Assembly (NCBI GenBank): GCA_021208565.1
Contig: JAJOJN010000061.1
Span: forward strand, 1 to 54,961
Length of the DNA: 54,961 nucleotides
Reading direction: 5' to 3'
Source of the DNA: Nitrincola sp.
GTDB lineage: Bacteria > Pseudomonadota > Gammaproteobacteria > Pseudomonadales > Balneatricaceae
Numbering within the stretch: position 1 is the first letter of the stretch; each line of letters starts with the position of its first letter. The notes under the pieces were generated by a model. The model saw only the letters and a program-made list of their open reading frames with translations. It had not been told where the DNA came from and did no database searches. Positions 1 through 9,018 of this stretch are shown here, one piece after another. The translations under genes were made by a program, and so were the position numbers.

Positions 1-126
1 CTCACCGGCTGAAAAGTTTTTTATGGGTGATTGACCTGTGTCTATTTCATTACTGTAAATCCACACATGCCCCGCTTTCAGCCGACGCTCTGAACCTGCA
101 TTTAGTGTGATTGATTGAAAATTCAT
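1..126 (-). CDS. RlmI-like class I SAM-dependent rRNA methyltransferase, N-terminal fragment
   Basis: The gene starts with ATG at 126 and runs off the left edge, leaving 42 codons with no stop. The visible peptide contains LNAGSERRLKAGHVWIYSNE, the pattern of the N-terminal PUA domain of RlmI/RlmK-type 23S rRNA cytosine-C5 methyltransferases, in which a K/R-rich start leads into a 'HPWIFS'-like motif. A GGAACGAG stretch upstream can serve as ribosome binding site. It lies 73 bases downstream of gcvH on the same strand. The methyltransferase domain is outside the window, so the family call rests only on the PUA-like segment. Confidence 0.65.
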   Translation of the reverse strand, partial: MNFQSITLNAGSERRLKAGHVWIYSNEIDTGQSPIKNFSAGE

Positions 127-150
127 TAAACTCGTTCCAAGAAATAACGA

Positions 151-167
151 CCCCGGCAATTGCGGGG
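151..167 (-). terminator. Short GC hairpin between gcvH and the RlmI-like gene
   Basis: Arms CCCCG and CGGGG enclose a seven-base loop, and on the minus strand the stem is followed by TCGTTATTTCTT, a weak T-rich tract. It lies 33 bases past the gcvH stop and could end or attenuate the gcvT-gcvH transcript. The stem is only five pairs, so this is tentative. Confidence 0.35.
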
Positions 168-199
168 TACTTAAGCTTTGACGTTAAACGCTTGTCAAA

Positions 200-592
200 T
201 CAGCTTTCTGATTCGCAGTGCTCGGCGTAACCGTCAGCATCGAGCAGGTCTGTCAGTTCATCCATGTCCGTCAGGCGCAAACGAATAAACCAACCATCCC
301 CGTATGGATCGCTGTTGACCATTTCCGGTGACTCTTCAAGGTCCTCATTAACAGCAACCACTTCACCGGTAAGTGGTGCATAGACATCGGATGCCGCTTT
401 GACTGATTCAACCACACCGATATCATCACCTGCAGTGACCTTATCACCCACTTCAGGTAATTCAACAAACACAACATCGCCCAATAGATCTTGGGCGTGA
501 TCTGTAATACCGATGGTTACTGTGCCATCACCTTCATCGCGGATCCACTCGTGACTGGCCACATAGCGGAGTTCGTTTGGAATATTGCTCAT
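200..592 (-). CDS. gcvH: Glycine cleavage system H protein
   Basis: This 130-residue protein is the lipoyl carrier that shuttles the aminomethyl group between the P, T and L proteins of the glycine cleavage system in the cytoplasm. The lipoylation motif [13 protein letters not shown] is present with the modified lysine at about residue 65, followed by the conserved [20 protein letters not shown] region. Length matches the family (about 125-130). It lies 15 bases downstream of gcvT and is presumably co-transcribed with it. gcvP, which often completes this operon, does not follow; an RlmI-like gene does. Confidence 0.97.
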   Translation of the reverse strand: MSNIPNELRYVASHEWIRDEGDGTVTIGITDHAQDLLGDVVFVELPEVGDKVTAGDDIGVVESVKAASDVYAPLTGEVVAVNEDLEESPEMVNSDPYGDGWFIRLRLTDMDELTDLLDADGYAEHCESES

Positions 593-607
593 GTTTTCCT
601 ACCTGTT

Positions 608-1714
608 TCAGGAATAGACTTTTTGACCGTTGCGGACAAAAGGCGGCTTCACAACACGCACTTTGACCCGTTTTCCACGCATTTCAACCTCTGCTTCATC
701 AGCTGTTGCAAAGGGCACTCTTGCTAAAGCTACAGCATAGCCCAGAGTCGGCGAAAAGCCACCACTGGTAATGTAACCTTCATTTTGTTCATCAATCACA
801 ACCGTTTGACCATGACGCAGAACACCTTTACCCGTCTCCATCGCAAGGCCCACCAGCTTGAACTTAACGCCAGCCTCTTTTTCAGCCTCTAGGGGTTCAC
901 GCCCGACAAAGAAACGATCACTAGGCTCCCAAGCGACAATCCAACCCATATTGGACACTAACGGGCTAACAGTTTCATCCATGTCTTGTCCATAAAGATT
1001 CATGCCTGCCTCTAAACGCAGGGTATCTCTGGCTCCCAAACCACAGGGAGCAACGCCAGCTTCGGCTAAAGCTTTCCAAAAGGCTTCGGCTTCATCATCC
1101 GGCAACATAATTTCTAAACCATCTTCACCCGTGTAACCGGTACGGGCGATAAACCAGCCTTCCGACTCTTGACCTTGGAACTGATTCAATTGATCGATCA
1201 AATTCTGACGGAAAGGACTGAGTACAGATTTAACTCGATCCATCGCCTGCGGCCCTTGAATAGCAATCATCGCCAAGTCAGGCTGTTCAGTCAGGGCGAC
1301 ATCCATTTTCATCACTTGATCGGACATCCAACGCAGATCTTTTTCACGAGTGGCACAGTTGACGACCACTCGATACCACTCGCCCGACACTCCGGGCTCG
1401 GTCATTAGATAAACGATCAGATCGTCGATCACCCCACCTTGCTCATTGAGCATAGCACTGTAGAGCGCCTTGCCTTTCTGCTTCAAGCGTTCAACATCAT
1501 TACAGAGTAAACGACGCAGGTAATCACGCGCATCAGGACCGGTCACATCAACAACCGTCATGTGTGACACATCGAACATACCGCTTTGTTGACGCACACG
1601 ATGATGCTCTTCTACTTGTGAACCATAGTGAAGTGGCATGTCCCAACCGCCAAAATCAACAATTTTGGCTCCCATGGCGACGTGTTGTGTATAAAGTATT
1701 GTTTTATTGCCCAT
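608..1714 (-). CDS. gcvT: Aminomethyltransferase (glycine cleavage T protein)
   Basis: The 368-residue T protein releases ammonia from the H-protein-bound aminomethyl group and passes the methylene unit to tetrahydrofolate. The sequence shows the N-terminal [11 protein letters not shown] motif, the [10 protein letters not shown] motif near residue 97 carrying the catalytic aspartate, and [13 protein letters not shown] with [10 protein letters not shown] further on. Length is typical. The ATG at 1714 is the natural start for the [13 protein letters not shown]-terminus. An 11-base inverted repeat lies just upstream in its leader. It precedes gcvH. Confidence 0.97.
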   Translation of the reverse strand: MGNKTILYTQHVAMGAKIVDFGGWDMPLHYGSQVEEHHRVRQQSGMFDVSHMTVVDVTGPDARDYLRRLLCNDVERLKQKGKALYSAMLNEQGGVIDDLIVYLMTEPGVSGEWYRVVVNCATREKDLRWMSDQVMKMDVALTEQPDLAMIAIQGPQAMDRVKSVLSPFRQNLIDQLNQFQGQESEGWFIARTGYTGEDGLEIMLPDDEAEAFWKALAEAGVAPCGLGARDTLRLEAGMNLYGQDMDETVSPLVSNMGWIVAWEPSDRFFVGREPLEAEKEAGVKFKLVGLAMETGKGVLRHGQTVVIDEQNEGYITSGGFSPTLGYAVALARVPFATADEAEVEMRGKRVKVRVVKPPFVRNGQKVYS

Positions 1715-1731
1715 AGGAATGATCTCTATCT

Positions 1732-1769
1732 CATTTAGGCGCTTTTTGATGATACTTCGCGCCTAAATG
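1732..1769 (-). repeat. 11-bp perfect inverted repeat in the gcvT leader
   Basis: CATTTAGGCGC (1732-1742) and GCGCCTAAATG (1759-1769) form a perfect stem with a 16-base loop. The stem ends 17 bases before the gcvT start codon and 61 bases after the stop of the LysR gene, on the same strand. No T tract follows, so it is either a lysR 3' end or a leader hairpin able to affect gcvT translation. It does not resemble a glycine riboswitch. Confidence 0.5.
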
Positions 1770-1829
1770 CAAAAAGGGAAACTAATGTAGCGACAAATGG
1801 GGTGTAGTTCAATCTTTCTAGATGAATTG

Positions 1830-2768
1830 TCAAACAAGATTTTCTGACTCCTTAACATAATCAACAAAGCATCGTGCGGCAGCAGACAAGGGCAGATCTT
1901 TACGCCAGACAACCGACCAGTGCCTAACCAGTGGAAACTGCTCAACGGTTAAGATGGTTAAGTTTTGACTGGCAAAGCTTTCGGCTTGCTGTGTCATCGC
2001 GGATTGAATAGCCACATTTGAGATAACGCCAATGCCCAAGCCTGCAGCCACCGCGTGTTTGATTGCTTCGTTACTGCCTAAGGACATAGCGATATTAGGT
2101 TGAAAGTCGAGCTGTTGAAAATATTTTTCAGCCGCCATACGTGTACCACTGCCGGGTTCACGCATCAACCAGCGCTGATCAGCCAGATCACTCAACTGAA
2201 GTGATTTTCCGGCAAACGGATGCTGCTTGGCTGCCACAATCACTAAGGGATTCGGTAAAAAGGAGAGGCGATGTAACTCTAGGTCTTTCGGCGGCATCAT
2301 CATCACCGTTAAATCATCCACCCCTTTCGACAGTCTTTCGACAATACGATCGCGGTTTTCGATAACCAACTCCAGCTCAACACCCGGATGAGCGAGTGTA
2401 AAGGGCCCTATAAGTTCGGGAACGAAATACTCGGCTGTGGTCACTGCCGCGATTCTTAAGCGACCACTGATTAAACCTTTAAGCTCTGCCAGATTTGATT
2501 CCAATCGTTGCCAACAGGCAGAAAGCTCTTTAACGGTTTTGTAAAGCAGTTCGCCTTCTTGCGTTAATCGTATTTTTCGACCTAAGGGTTCAAACAAAGG
2601 CTCACCGAGTGTCGAGGAAAGCTCTCTTAACTGTACTGAAACTGTAGGCTGACTAACGTAAAGCTCTTTCGCCGCTTGCGTCACTGATTGAAGACGCGCC
2701 GTGGCTTCAAATGCCCTAAGTTGCTGCGGTGTGATTCGCTGAAATCGTGCAAGTGTTGAGGCCGGCAT
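1830..2768 (-). CDS. LysR-family transcriptional regulator (CbbR-like)
   Basis: This 312-residue protein has the LysR layout: an N-terminal winged helix-turn-helix (residues about 13-75, with QQLRAFEATARLQSVTQAAK and SQPTVSVQLRELSSTLGEPLFE) and a C-terminal type 2 periplasmic-binding-like effector domain. The overall pattern is closest to CbbR-type regulators, but no Calvin-cycle genes are nearby. It is divergent from an isocitrate dehydrogenase gene, and the shared spacer holds two palindromes, so control of that gene and of itself is the natural hypothesis. The effector is unknown. Confidence 0.85.
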   Translation of the reverse strand: MPASTLARFQRITPQQLRAFEATARLQSVTQAAKELYVSQPTVSVQLRELSSTLGEPLFEPLGRKIRLTQEGELLYKTVKELSACWQRLESNLAELKGLISGRLRIAAVTTAEYFVPELIGPFTLAHPGVELELVIENRDRIVERLSKGVDDLTVMMMPPKDLELHRLSFLPNPLVIVAAKQHPFAGKSLQLSDLADQRWLMREPGSGTRMAAEKYFQQLDFQPNIAMSLGSNEAIKHAVAAGLGIGVISNVAIQSAMTQQAESFASQNLTILTVEQFPLVRHWSVVWRKDLPLSAAARCFVDYVKESENLV

Positions 2769-2794
2769 AATCTTCTCTATTTTTGAGCACCCTA

Positions 2795-2818
2795 AATCAT
2801 AGCTTTTAATCTATGATT
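2795..2818. promoter_or_regulatory. Palindrome, candidate LysR-type operator
   Basis: AATCATAG (2795-2802) and CTATGATT (2811-2818) form a perfect 8-bp inverted repeat around an AT-rich centre. It lies in the spacer between the divergent LysR gene and the isocitrate dehydrogenase gene, 27 bases from the LysR start codon. LysR proteins typically bind interrupted dyads at such sites. Binding is inferred, not shown. Confidence 0.5.
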
Positions 2819-2823
2819 ATTAT

Positions 2824-2841
2824 GAATAATAAATATTATTC
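2824..2841. promoter_or_regulatory. Second palindrome in the lysR-idh spacer
   Basis: GAATAAT (2824-2830) and ATTATTC (2835-2841) form a perfect 7-bp inverted repeat around AAAT. It is five bases from the first palindrome, on the dehydrogenase side. The two together resemble the recognition and activation half-sites of a LysR-controlled divergent promoter, but the second is purely AT-rich and could be chance. Confidence 0.4.
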
Positions 2842-2898
2842 TATATGAATTGGCTAGTCTATAGTGACACTCATTCTCAACCAACGCGGAGACTTGCC

Positions 2899-4371
2899 AT
2901 GAATACCAGCACACAACATAACCCAGTTAAGGTTCCTATTACGGTTGCGCTCGGTGATGGAATCGGCCCAGAAATCACAACCGCTACCCTAAAGATTTTA
3001 GAAGCCGCTGGCGCACGTATCGAACCTGAGTTTATAGAGATAGGTGAACAGGTCTACTTAGCAGGCCACTCTTCCGGAATTGCCACTGAAGCATGGGATT
3101 CATTAAGACGCACCAAGGTGTTTTTAAAAGGCCCTATTACTACCCCTTCCGGTTCCGGATACAAAAGTCTGAATGTCACCATTCGTAAAACATTAGGCCT
3201 ATACGCCAATGTTCGTCCCAGTATCAGTTACGCCCCTTTTGTTAAAACACTGCATCCTAAGATGGATCTCGTAATCGTGCGTGAAAACGAGGAAGATTTG
3301 TACGCAGGGATAGAGCACCGCCAAACTGATGAAGTTTATCAATGCCTTAAATTGATTACGCGCCCTGGCTGCGAAAAAATCGTGAGATATGCTTTTGAAT
3401 ATGCACGCAGTCATGGACGTAAAAAGGTCACTTGCATGGTGAAAGATAACATCATGAAAATGACTGACGGTCTTTTTTACAAAGTGTTTCAAGAAATAGG
3501 GGCAGAATACCCCGACATTGAACAGGAACGCTTTATTATCGACATTGGCAGTGCCAAATTAGCCACACAGCCTGAACGCTTTGATGTCATTGTCACTCCG
3601 AATCTATATGGCGATGTGATCAGTGATATTGCCGCCGAAATGACCGGGAGTGTCGGGCTTGCGGGCAGCGCCAACGTAGGTGATCACGTGGCCATGTTTG
3701 AAGCGATTCATGGCAGCGCACCCGATATTGCCGGCCAAGGCATTGCCAATCCAAGTGGTATACTGTTGGGTGCCGTGATGATGCTGATTCATATTCGTCA
3801 AGCTGACGTCGCTGAGCGAATTCATAATGCTTGGTTAGCAACATTGGAAGATGGTATTCATACGGTTGATTTACAAAGTGAGCAAACCGTGAAAACCGTT
3901 TCAACCTCAGCGTTTACCGATGCCGTCATTGAGCGTTTGGGACAACTGCCGAAGACGTTCAAACCCGTCAGTTATCAAAACCCGACTGACCAAGAAATTA
4001 CTCGCTCGAACTACGTTCGGGCTAAACCATCCAACAAACAGTTGGTGGGAGTCGATATCTTTTTGCACGAAACACGTTTTAACCCAGACCAACTGGCAGA
4101 ACAACTGCAATCGGTAGATCTTGGCAACCTATCTTTGAAGATGATTACCAATCGGGGTGTAAAAGTCTGGCCAGAAGGGTTTCCTGAAACTTTCTGCACC
4201 GATCACTGGCGTTGCCGATTTATGGCAGCAGACTCGGAGTCTAGCATTAAGCAATCGGATATTGTTTATCTCATGTCGACATTAACCGAGAAGAAGATCG
4301 ACATTATCAAAACAGAAAACCTCTGCACCTTTGATGGCGAGAGGGGATTTGCGCTGGGTCAGGGGCAGTAA
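2899..4371 (+). CDS. Isocitrate dehydrogenase (Thermus-type, with C-terminal domain)
   Basis: This 490-residue enzyme of the isocitrate/isopropylmalate dehydrogenase family oxidatively decarboxylates isocitrate to 2-oxoglutarate. Motifs seen are GDGIGPEIT near the start, ENEEDLYAGIE, KDNIMKMTDG, NLYGDVISDIAAE (metal-binding aspartates) and EAIHGSAPDIAGQGIANPSG (cofactor site). A domain of about 150 residues follows the catalytic core, as in Thermus and Rickettsia enzymes, and separates it from E. coli Icd. ATG at 2899 is chosen over the upstream ATG because GGAG precedes it and homology begins there. NADP or NAD preference cannot be settled by eye. It converges on the ubiI-like gene with six bases between. 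Confidence 0.85.
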   Translation: MNTSTQHNPVKVPITVALGDGIGPEITTATLKILEAAGARIEPEFIEIGEQVYLAGHSSGIATEAWDSLRRTKVFLKGPITTPSGSGYKSLNVTIRKTLGLYANVRPSISYAPFVKTLHPKMDLVIVRENEEDLYAGIEHRQTDEVYQCLKLITRPGCEKIVRYAFEYARSHGRKKVTCMVKDNIMKMTDGLFYKVFQEIGAEYPDIEQERFIIDIGSAKLATQPERFDVIVTPNLYGDVISDIAAEMTGSVGLAGSANVGDHVAMFEAIHGSAPDIAGQGIANPSGILLGAVMMLIHIRQADVAERIHNAWLATLEDGIHTVDLQSEQTVKTVSTSAFTDAVIERLGQLPKTFKPVSYQNPTDQEITRSNYVRAKPSNKQLVGVDIFLHETRFNPDQLAEQLQSVDLGNLSLKMITNRGVKVWPEGFPETFCTDHWRCRFMAADSESSIKQSDIVYLMSTLTEKKIDIIKTENLCTFDGERGFALGQGQ

Positions 4372-4377
4372 CAGAGA

Positions 4378-5643
4378 TCAACCCCGCCTGACGGCAAACT
4401 TAGGCAAATCACCTTTGACTCCCATCGCCATCATCGCGAGGTGGTTTTTAACGGGTGACAAAGCGTTTACCAGATTCATGCCTCGGCTTCTGAGGAGGCG
4501 AATCGGGGCTGGACGATCACCAAAGAGTCGGCGGAAAAACTCCATTGTCGCCGACATGCGCAAGTTATCACTGCGTCTGAGGCGCTGATATCGACGCAAT
4601 ACTAACAGACTACCGAGCGAAAGTTGTTGTTGGTGTGCGTCGATCAGCACTTCGGCAAGTGCAGCGACATCAAGCAAGCCTAGGTTAACACCTTGTCCCG
4701 CCAAGGGATGAATCGTGTGTCCCGCATCCCCTGCCAGTGCAACGCCTTCAGCAACATAGTGATGGGCGTGACGCTGACGTAGATTAATGGCGAAACGAGG
4801 ATCCGTGGTCAGCACTTTGCCTAGGCAGACATCAGAGGCTTGCGTCAATGCATGACAGAACTCCTCGTCGGAGAGTGCCATAAGCTCTTGCGCGTGTTTG
4901 GGTGACGTAGACCAGACTAAGGAGATCTGATGCCCTTCTACACCGCCGCTTAAAGGCAAAAATGCCAGCGGCCCATCCTCTGTAAAGCGCTGCCAACACT
5001 GCCACTGGTGTGACTTTTCCGTCGTAACCGTTGTGACAATTGCATGATGACCGTAATCCCATGCGGTCGCGGGAATTCCAGCGAGATGACGAGTGCGTGA
5101 TTCAGCACCATCTGCACCAATCAATACGGGCGCATAGAGCGTTTCGCCATTGGATAAAGTGAGCACTCGCCCACCCTGTTGATCAGGCGCTGAAAGCGCT
5201 GTCATCTGAACATCTGTGAACAGACTGATCTCTGGATAATCCTGCATCGCTTGGTAGATACCGGCGAGGGTCACGTTATTTTCAACAATATGTCCCAAGT
5301 AGGGCTCGTGTAACTCTGCCGCATCAAAGCTTATTTTACCTGACCCCATGCCATCCCAAACCTGCATACCTGTGTAGGGAGTCACACGCCAAGCCGTCAT
5401 CGCCTGCCAAGCACCAACACGATCTAACACCGCTTGTGAAGCCAGCGTTAAGGCACTGACTCGCGGTTGATAGCCTGCAGCCAATTGCTCTGGAATTGCA
5501 GCGATCAAGCGCTCAGGGGGCTGCGCCTGCGCTTCTAAAAGCGTGACCTTCATCCCAGCTTGCGCTAACAGCACGGCAAGTGACGCACCGACCATACCAG
5601 CACCATTGATCACCACATCGGCTTGAGCTATCTGCAAGGACAT
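4378..5643 (-). CDS. ubiI: UbiI/VisC-like FAD-dependent ubiquinone hydroxylase
   Basis: The 421-residue protein is a class A flavin monooxygenase of the UbiH/UbiF/UbiI/COQ6 family, which hydroxylates the aromatic ring of ubiquinone precursors. It shows the N-terminal FAD-binding NGAGMVGASLA (about 13-23), the DG motif GADGAESRTR, and the second FAD motif ALAGDAGHTIHPLAGQG near residue 300. It lies last in pepP-ubiH-ubiI, the order known from E. coli, which favours UbiI (C5 hydroxylation) over UbiF. In E. coli gcvT follows directly; here an isocitrate dehydrogenase/LysR pair intervenes. Confidence 0.85.
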   Translation of the reverse strand: MSLQIAQADVVINGAGMVGASLAVLLAQAGMKVTLLEAQAQPPERLIAAIPEQLAAGYQPRVSALTLASQAVLDRVGAWQAMTAWRVTPYTGMQVWDGMGSGKISFDAAELHEPYLGHIVENNVTLAGIYQAMQDYPEISLFTDVQMTALSAPDQQGGRVLTLSNGETLYAPVLIGADGAESRTRHLAGIPATAWDYGHHAIVTTVTTEKSHQWQCWQRFTEDGPLAFLPLSGGVEGHQISLVWSTSPKHAQELMALSDEEFCHALTQASDVCLGKVLTTDPRFAINLRQRHAHHYVAEGVALAGDAGHTIHPLAGQGVNLGLLDVAALAEVLIDAHQQQLSLGSLLVLRRYQRLRRSDNLRMSATMEFFRRLFGDRPAPIRLLRSRGMNLVNALSPVKNHLAMMAMGVKGDLPKFAVRRG

Positions 5644-5655
5644 TTGTGTCTCCTG

Positions 5656-6905
5656 TTAACGAGGTAAGTGAAGTGAAGGTGAATCAAGACCCATGGCCGA
5701 ACGAGCAAAGAGCGTTTTAAGGGTGGGTGCAAGATCCATCACTTGTAAGCCCACTGAACGACCAAGCGCCAACAAAGGATTGGCGTTAGAGAACAGCTTC
5801 ATGGTGCGATCACTGAACTGAATGGTTCTAAACTGATCTTGACGACGCAAAGCTTCATAGGCCTGAAGTCGGGACAGATCCCCTAGCAGAAAACCTGTTG
5901 GCGAGATGCCATAATATTTTCAGCCAAGTCAGTGACGCCTCGCAGTGCAAGGTTATAACCCTGACCCGCAATTGGGTGAAGCGCATGCGCGGCATTACCT
6001 AATACGACTAACCCGCTTCTGACTTGTTCTTCTGCTAAAGAGAGTTTGAGCGGGTAATGATAGCGTTCACCCACACGCGTAAAACGACCTGCGCGATAAC
6101 CAAACGTTTGCTGCAACTCTTCTAAGAATGCCTGATCTGTTAAGGAAAGCAGCTCACCTATGTGATCATCCGGTAAGGTCCAAACCAAACCACATCGCAC
6201 CTCACCTTGAAGGGTCTCACCGGGTAGCAGTGCCATAGGACCACGCTCAGTAAACCGCTCATAAGCGATACCTTGATGCGGTCGATCCAAACTCACGTTA
6301 GCGACCAAGGCATGTTGATGGTACGACTGCACATTAAAGTGAATATTCAGCGCTTGACGCAAACCTGAGCGACCACCATCTGCTAGAACAACCAGTTCAG
6401 CGGTAATGGCATGTTGTTTGTCTTGATAAGTCACCTGAAGTTCGGATTTTTCTGCGGAGGGTTTAACGCTGTCAACAGAGGCCGGGCAAAGTAGATCAAC
6501 ACAACCCTGTGTATCTTGCTGAATATGATCCAACAACACCTGACCTAACCAATGATTTTCAACCACATAACCCAACGCTGATACACCTTCATCTTTGGCG
6601 TGTAACCGCGTGACACCAAAGCGACCTTTATCCGACACATGAATATGTTCTATCGGCGTTAAATGCGCTTGCAATCGATCCCACATGCCAGTCGCTTGAT
6701 AGAAGCTTTTCACACCATAGGAAAGTGCTGTAGATCGCGCATCGTAACTCGGTTGAAAAGGCTGCCCTGGCTGCGTCGGCATGGGCTGCTGCTCTATCAA
6801 CGCAATTTTTAAATCAAGCTGCTTGGCGACGGGCAGCAAAGCACACACTAAACTGGCACCCACCATGCCACCGCCGATGATGACCAAGTCGTAGTGTGTT
6901 CTCAT
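5656..6905 (-). CDS. ubiH: 2-octaprenyl-6-methoxyphenol hydroxylase, split by a one-base deletion
   Basis: FAD-dependent hydroxylase of ubiquinone synthesis. FAD motif IIGGGMVGASLV begins at residue 9, followed by the DG motif VLADGGRSGLRQ and LGNAAHALHPIAGQGYNLAL. The frame stops at 5883 after MASRQQVFC, while the normal C-terminus (GDLSRLQAYEALRRQDQFR and so on) continues in another frame to 5656. Adding one T to the TTTT run near 5890 gives QQVFLLGDLSRLQ and restores one 416-residue protein, close to the usual UbiH length. The change fits the homopolymer errors seen across the window. It lies two bases after pepP. Confidence 0.85.
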
Positions 6906-6907
6906 GG

Positions 6908-8227
6908 CTATTCTCCTGATTGCATCAAGGCTTCAATATCATTAATCGTTTTGGGGACACCACTGGTTAACACGTAATGCCCTGTTTCGGTCACCAGTAC
7001 GTCATCTTCAATTCTGATACCGATACCGCGCCAGCATGGATCAACGTTCATATTATCTGGCGCGACATATAATCCCGGTTCAACGGTCATGACCATACCC
7101 GGCTCTAAAGAACGCCATTCGCCTTGGTGCTTATACAGACCAACATCATGGACATCCATACCTAACCAATGACCGATACGGTGCATGTAAAATGGCTTAT
7201 AGGCCTCAGCCGCAATAAGCTCATTCACATCACCTTGAAGCAAACCTAATTTCACTAAGCCTTGAGTCAAAAGTCGCACGGATAGATCATGGATATCACC
7301 CCAAGCCACACCCGGCTTCATCGCTTCAATACAAGCGATTTGTGCATCCAATACCACTTGATAGAGTGCTTTTTGGGGTTCTGAGAAACGACCATTCACA
7401 GGAAAGGTACGGGTGATATCGCTGGCGTAGTTATCTAGCTCACAACCGGCATCAATCAGGACTAAATCACCCGATTTGAGTTCGGCACTATTGTCAATGT
7501 AATGCAGAATACACGCGTTAGCGCCACCACCTACAATCGGGGAATAGGCCTGAAAGCGCGCCCCTGACATCGCACAGTAGTGTTGAATCAGCGACTCTAA
7601 TTGATACTCATGCATACCGGGACGGCATTTATGCATCGCCAGAGTGTGAGCTTCTGCGGTGATCTGCGCAGCACGTTGCATCAGCGCAATTTCGGCTTGG
7701 TCTTTGTACAGACGCATTTCATGTAACCAGCTATCCAGCATCATGATGATCTGCGGCACCACAGCGCCCTGTCTCACTTTGACCCTCAGTGTTTCTAGCC
7801 AACCATTCACGCGCAGATCAAATTTGGCATCATGTCCTTGTGAATAGCAGAGCACGGATCGACCATTGATCAACTCAGGTAGCTGGTTGTCCATTTGATC
7901 TAAAGGAAAGGCTTGATCCATACCAAAATCATTAACACAGCCCTCTGGGCCTGCACGATAACCTGTCCAAACCTCCATGGCTGGATCTCTTGGAGGGCAA
8001 AACATCACGGCTTCACCCTCAGCACGTCCTGGCATAAGCACTAACAAAGCATCGGGTTCATTAAATCCGGTCAAGTAGTAGAAATCGCTGTCTTGTCGAA
8101 ACGCGTATTCGGCATCACGATTACGTGTTTTTAAACTGGCCGCAGGGACTAAAGCAATCGAGTTTTGAGGGAGTAAACTGAGTAATTCTGTACGGCGCTT
8201 TTTAAAGTCGGCTTGCGTTATTTTCAT
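6908..8227 (-). CDS. pepP: Xaa-Pro aminopeptidase P
   Basis: This 439-residue cytoplasmic metalloprotease removes N-terminal residues that precede proline. The pita-bread catalytic domain is in the C-terminal half. The dimanganese ligands are visible in VLIDAGCELDNYASDITRTF (two aspartates), HRIGHWLGMDVHDVG (histidine), MVMTVEPGLY and RIEDDVLVT (glutamates). The start MKITQADFKKRR at 8227 matches the family N-terminus; an in-frame ATG lies five codons upstream at 8242 but has no obvious ribosome binding site. Gene order ygfB-pepP-ubiH is the conserved one. Confidence 0.95.
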   Translation of the reverse strand: MKITQADFKKRRTELLSLLPQNSIALVPAASLKTRNRDAEYAFRQDSDFYYLTGFNEPDALLVLMPGRAEGEAVMFCPPRDPAMEVWTGYRAGPEGCVNDFGMDQAFPLDQMDNQLPELINGRSVLCYSQGHDAKFDLRVNGWLETLRVKVRQGAVVPQIIMMLDSWLHEMRLYKDQAEIALMQRAAQITAEAHTLAMHKCRPGMHEYQLESLIQHYCAMSGARFQAYSPIVGGGANACILHYIDNSAELKSGDLVLIDAGCELDNYASDITRTFPVNGRFSEPQKALYQVVLDAQIACIEAMKPGVAWGDIHDLSVRLLTQGLVKLGLLQGDVNELIAAEAYKPFYMHRIGHWLGMDVHDVGLYKHQGEWRSLEPGMVMTVEPGLYVAPDNMNVDPCWRGIGIRIEDDVLVTETGHYVLTSGVPKTINDIEALMQSGE

Positions 8228-8322
8228 CAATTCTTTAACCATCCAATCTGTAGATACTGTTACGACTCAGTGTTTAATGCAGCTGCTTACGCCGTTCATC
8301 GGGTTCTGGTTCGACACTAGGG

Positions 8323-8904
8323 TTACATTCCGCAAACATAAAGAGTGCCGCCATCCGAAACATATTCTTGCAACTCCAACAAACCAGACTCATCTTCTTC
8401 TGACAACTCTTCAGGAGCACTAGAGACCTGCGCGATCTCAGAGAGGTCCTGTAACCCTTCTTTTAGCGTTTCAGACATGCGATGATCCCCGAGGTACATC
8501 CCAAAACCGGCTAAAAAACCACTGCACCAGCTACTTAGGGCATCAACACGCTGACTCATTTCCTGATCATCATCAGGCAACAATAGACGCAGACTGAGTT
8601 CTTCATCTTGCAGTTGATATAAAGTCGCTTGATAGAGTTCAATGAGGTTTACTTTACTACTTTCTTGATCTAATTGTGTGACATTCATCAATTCACATAA
8701 CACTCTGAGTAAAGTATCGCTGTCAAAACGAGCGCCAGCAGAAAGCTGCCCCGTTACCAAGCCATGCAGTTCCGCTGGCGAGAGCGTTAACACCCCTTCA
8801 CTGATCATTAAATCGGCTACCAAATCAAAACTGGGTAACTCACTGGGTATCTCTTGGGGTGCTTTTTCATCAACCATTGTTTTATCCAACCCGAAATCAA
8901 TCAT
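8323..8904 (-). CDS. ygfB: YgfB/UPF0149 family protein
   Basis: This acidic protein of 193 residues matches the UPF0149 YgfB family in length and in the pattern PAELHGLVTGQLSAG near the start and WCSGFLAGFG in the second half. In Pseudomonas YgfB has been linked to repression of an ampicillin-resistance pathway, but its molecular role is not general knowledge. It opens the ygfB-pepP-ubiH-ubiI group and is divergent from the zapA group. An alternative start (MVDEKAPQ) lies at 8877; neither start has a strong ribosome binding site. Confidence 0.85.
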   Translation of the reverse strand: MIDFGLDKTMVDEKAPQEIPSELPSFDLVADLMISEGVLTLSPAELHGLVTGQLSAGARFDSDTLLRVLCELMNVTQLDQESSKVNLIELYQATLYQLQDEELSLRLLLPDDDQEMSQRVDALSSWCSGFLAGFGMYLGDHRMSETLKEGLQDLSEIAQVSSAPEELSEEDESGLLELQEYVSDGGTLYVCGM

Positions 8905-9018
8905 TCATTAACCAGCTATGCTAGCATTTACTGATAGACGTATGAATAGCCCGCCACATTGACGCCTTGTCGCAGGCTGTTAATATACAAGTACAAAGCG
9001 ATCAGGAAGCACATCAAC

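Noticed and set aside
1715-1829. Glycine riboswitch upstream of gcvT
   Set aside because: The leader is only about 115 bases and lacks the paired aptamer cores; only one simple hairpin is present.
1830-2768. Naming the LysR gene cbbR
   Set aside because: The protein resembles CbbR-type regulators but no carbon-fixation genes are present, so the name would imply an unsupported role.
3604-4199. Several minus-strand frames inside the isocitrate dehydrogenase gene
   Set aside because: They lie wholly within a clear gene on the other strand and show no recognisable domain or start signal.
5883-5890. Programmed frameshifting in ubiH
   Set aside because: The shift occurs in a short T run with no slippery heptamer or downstream structure, and it matches the error pattern seen in many other genes of the window.
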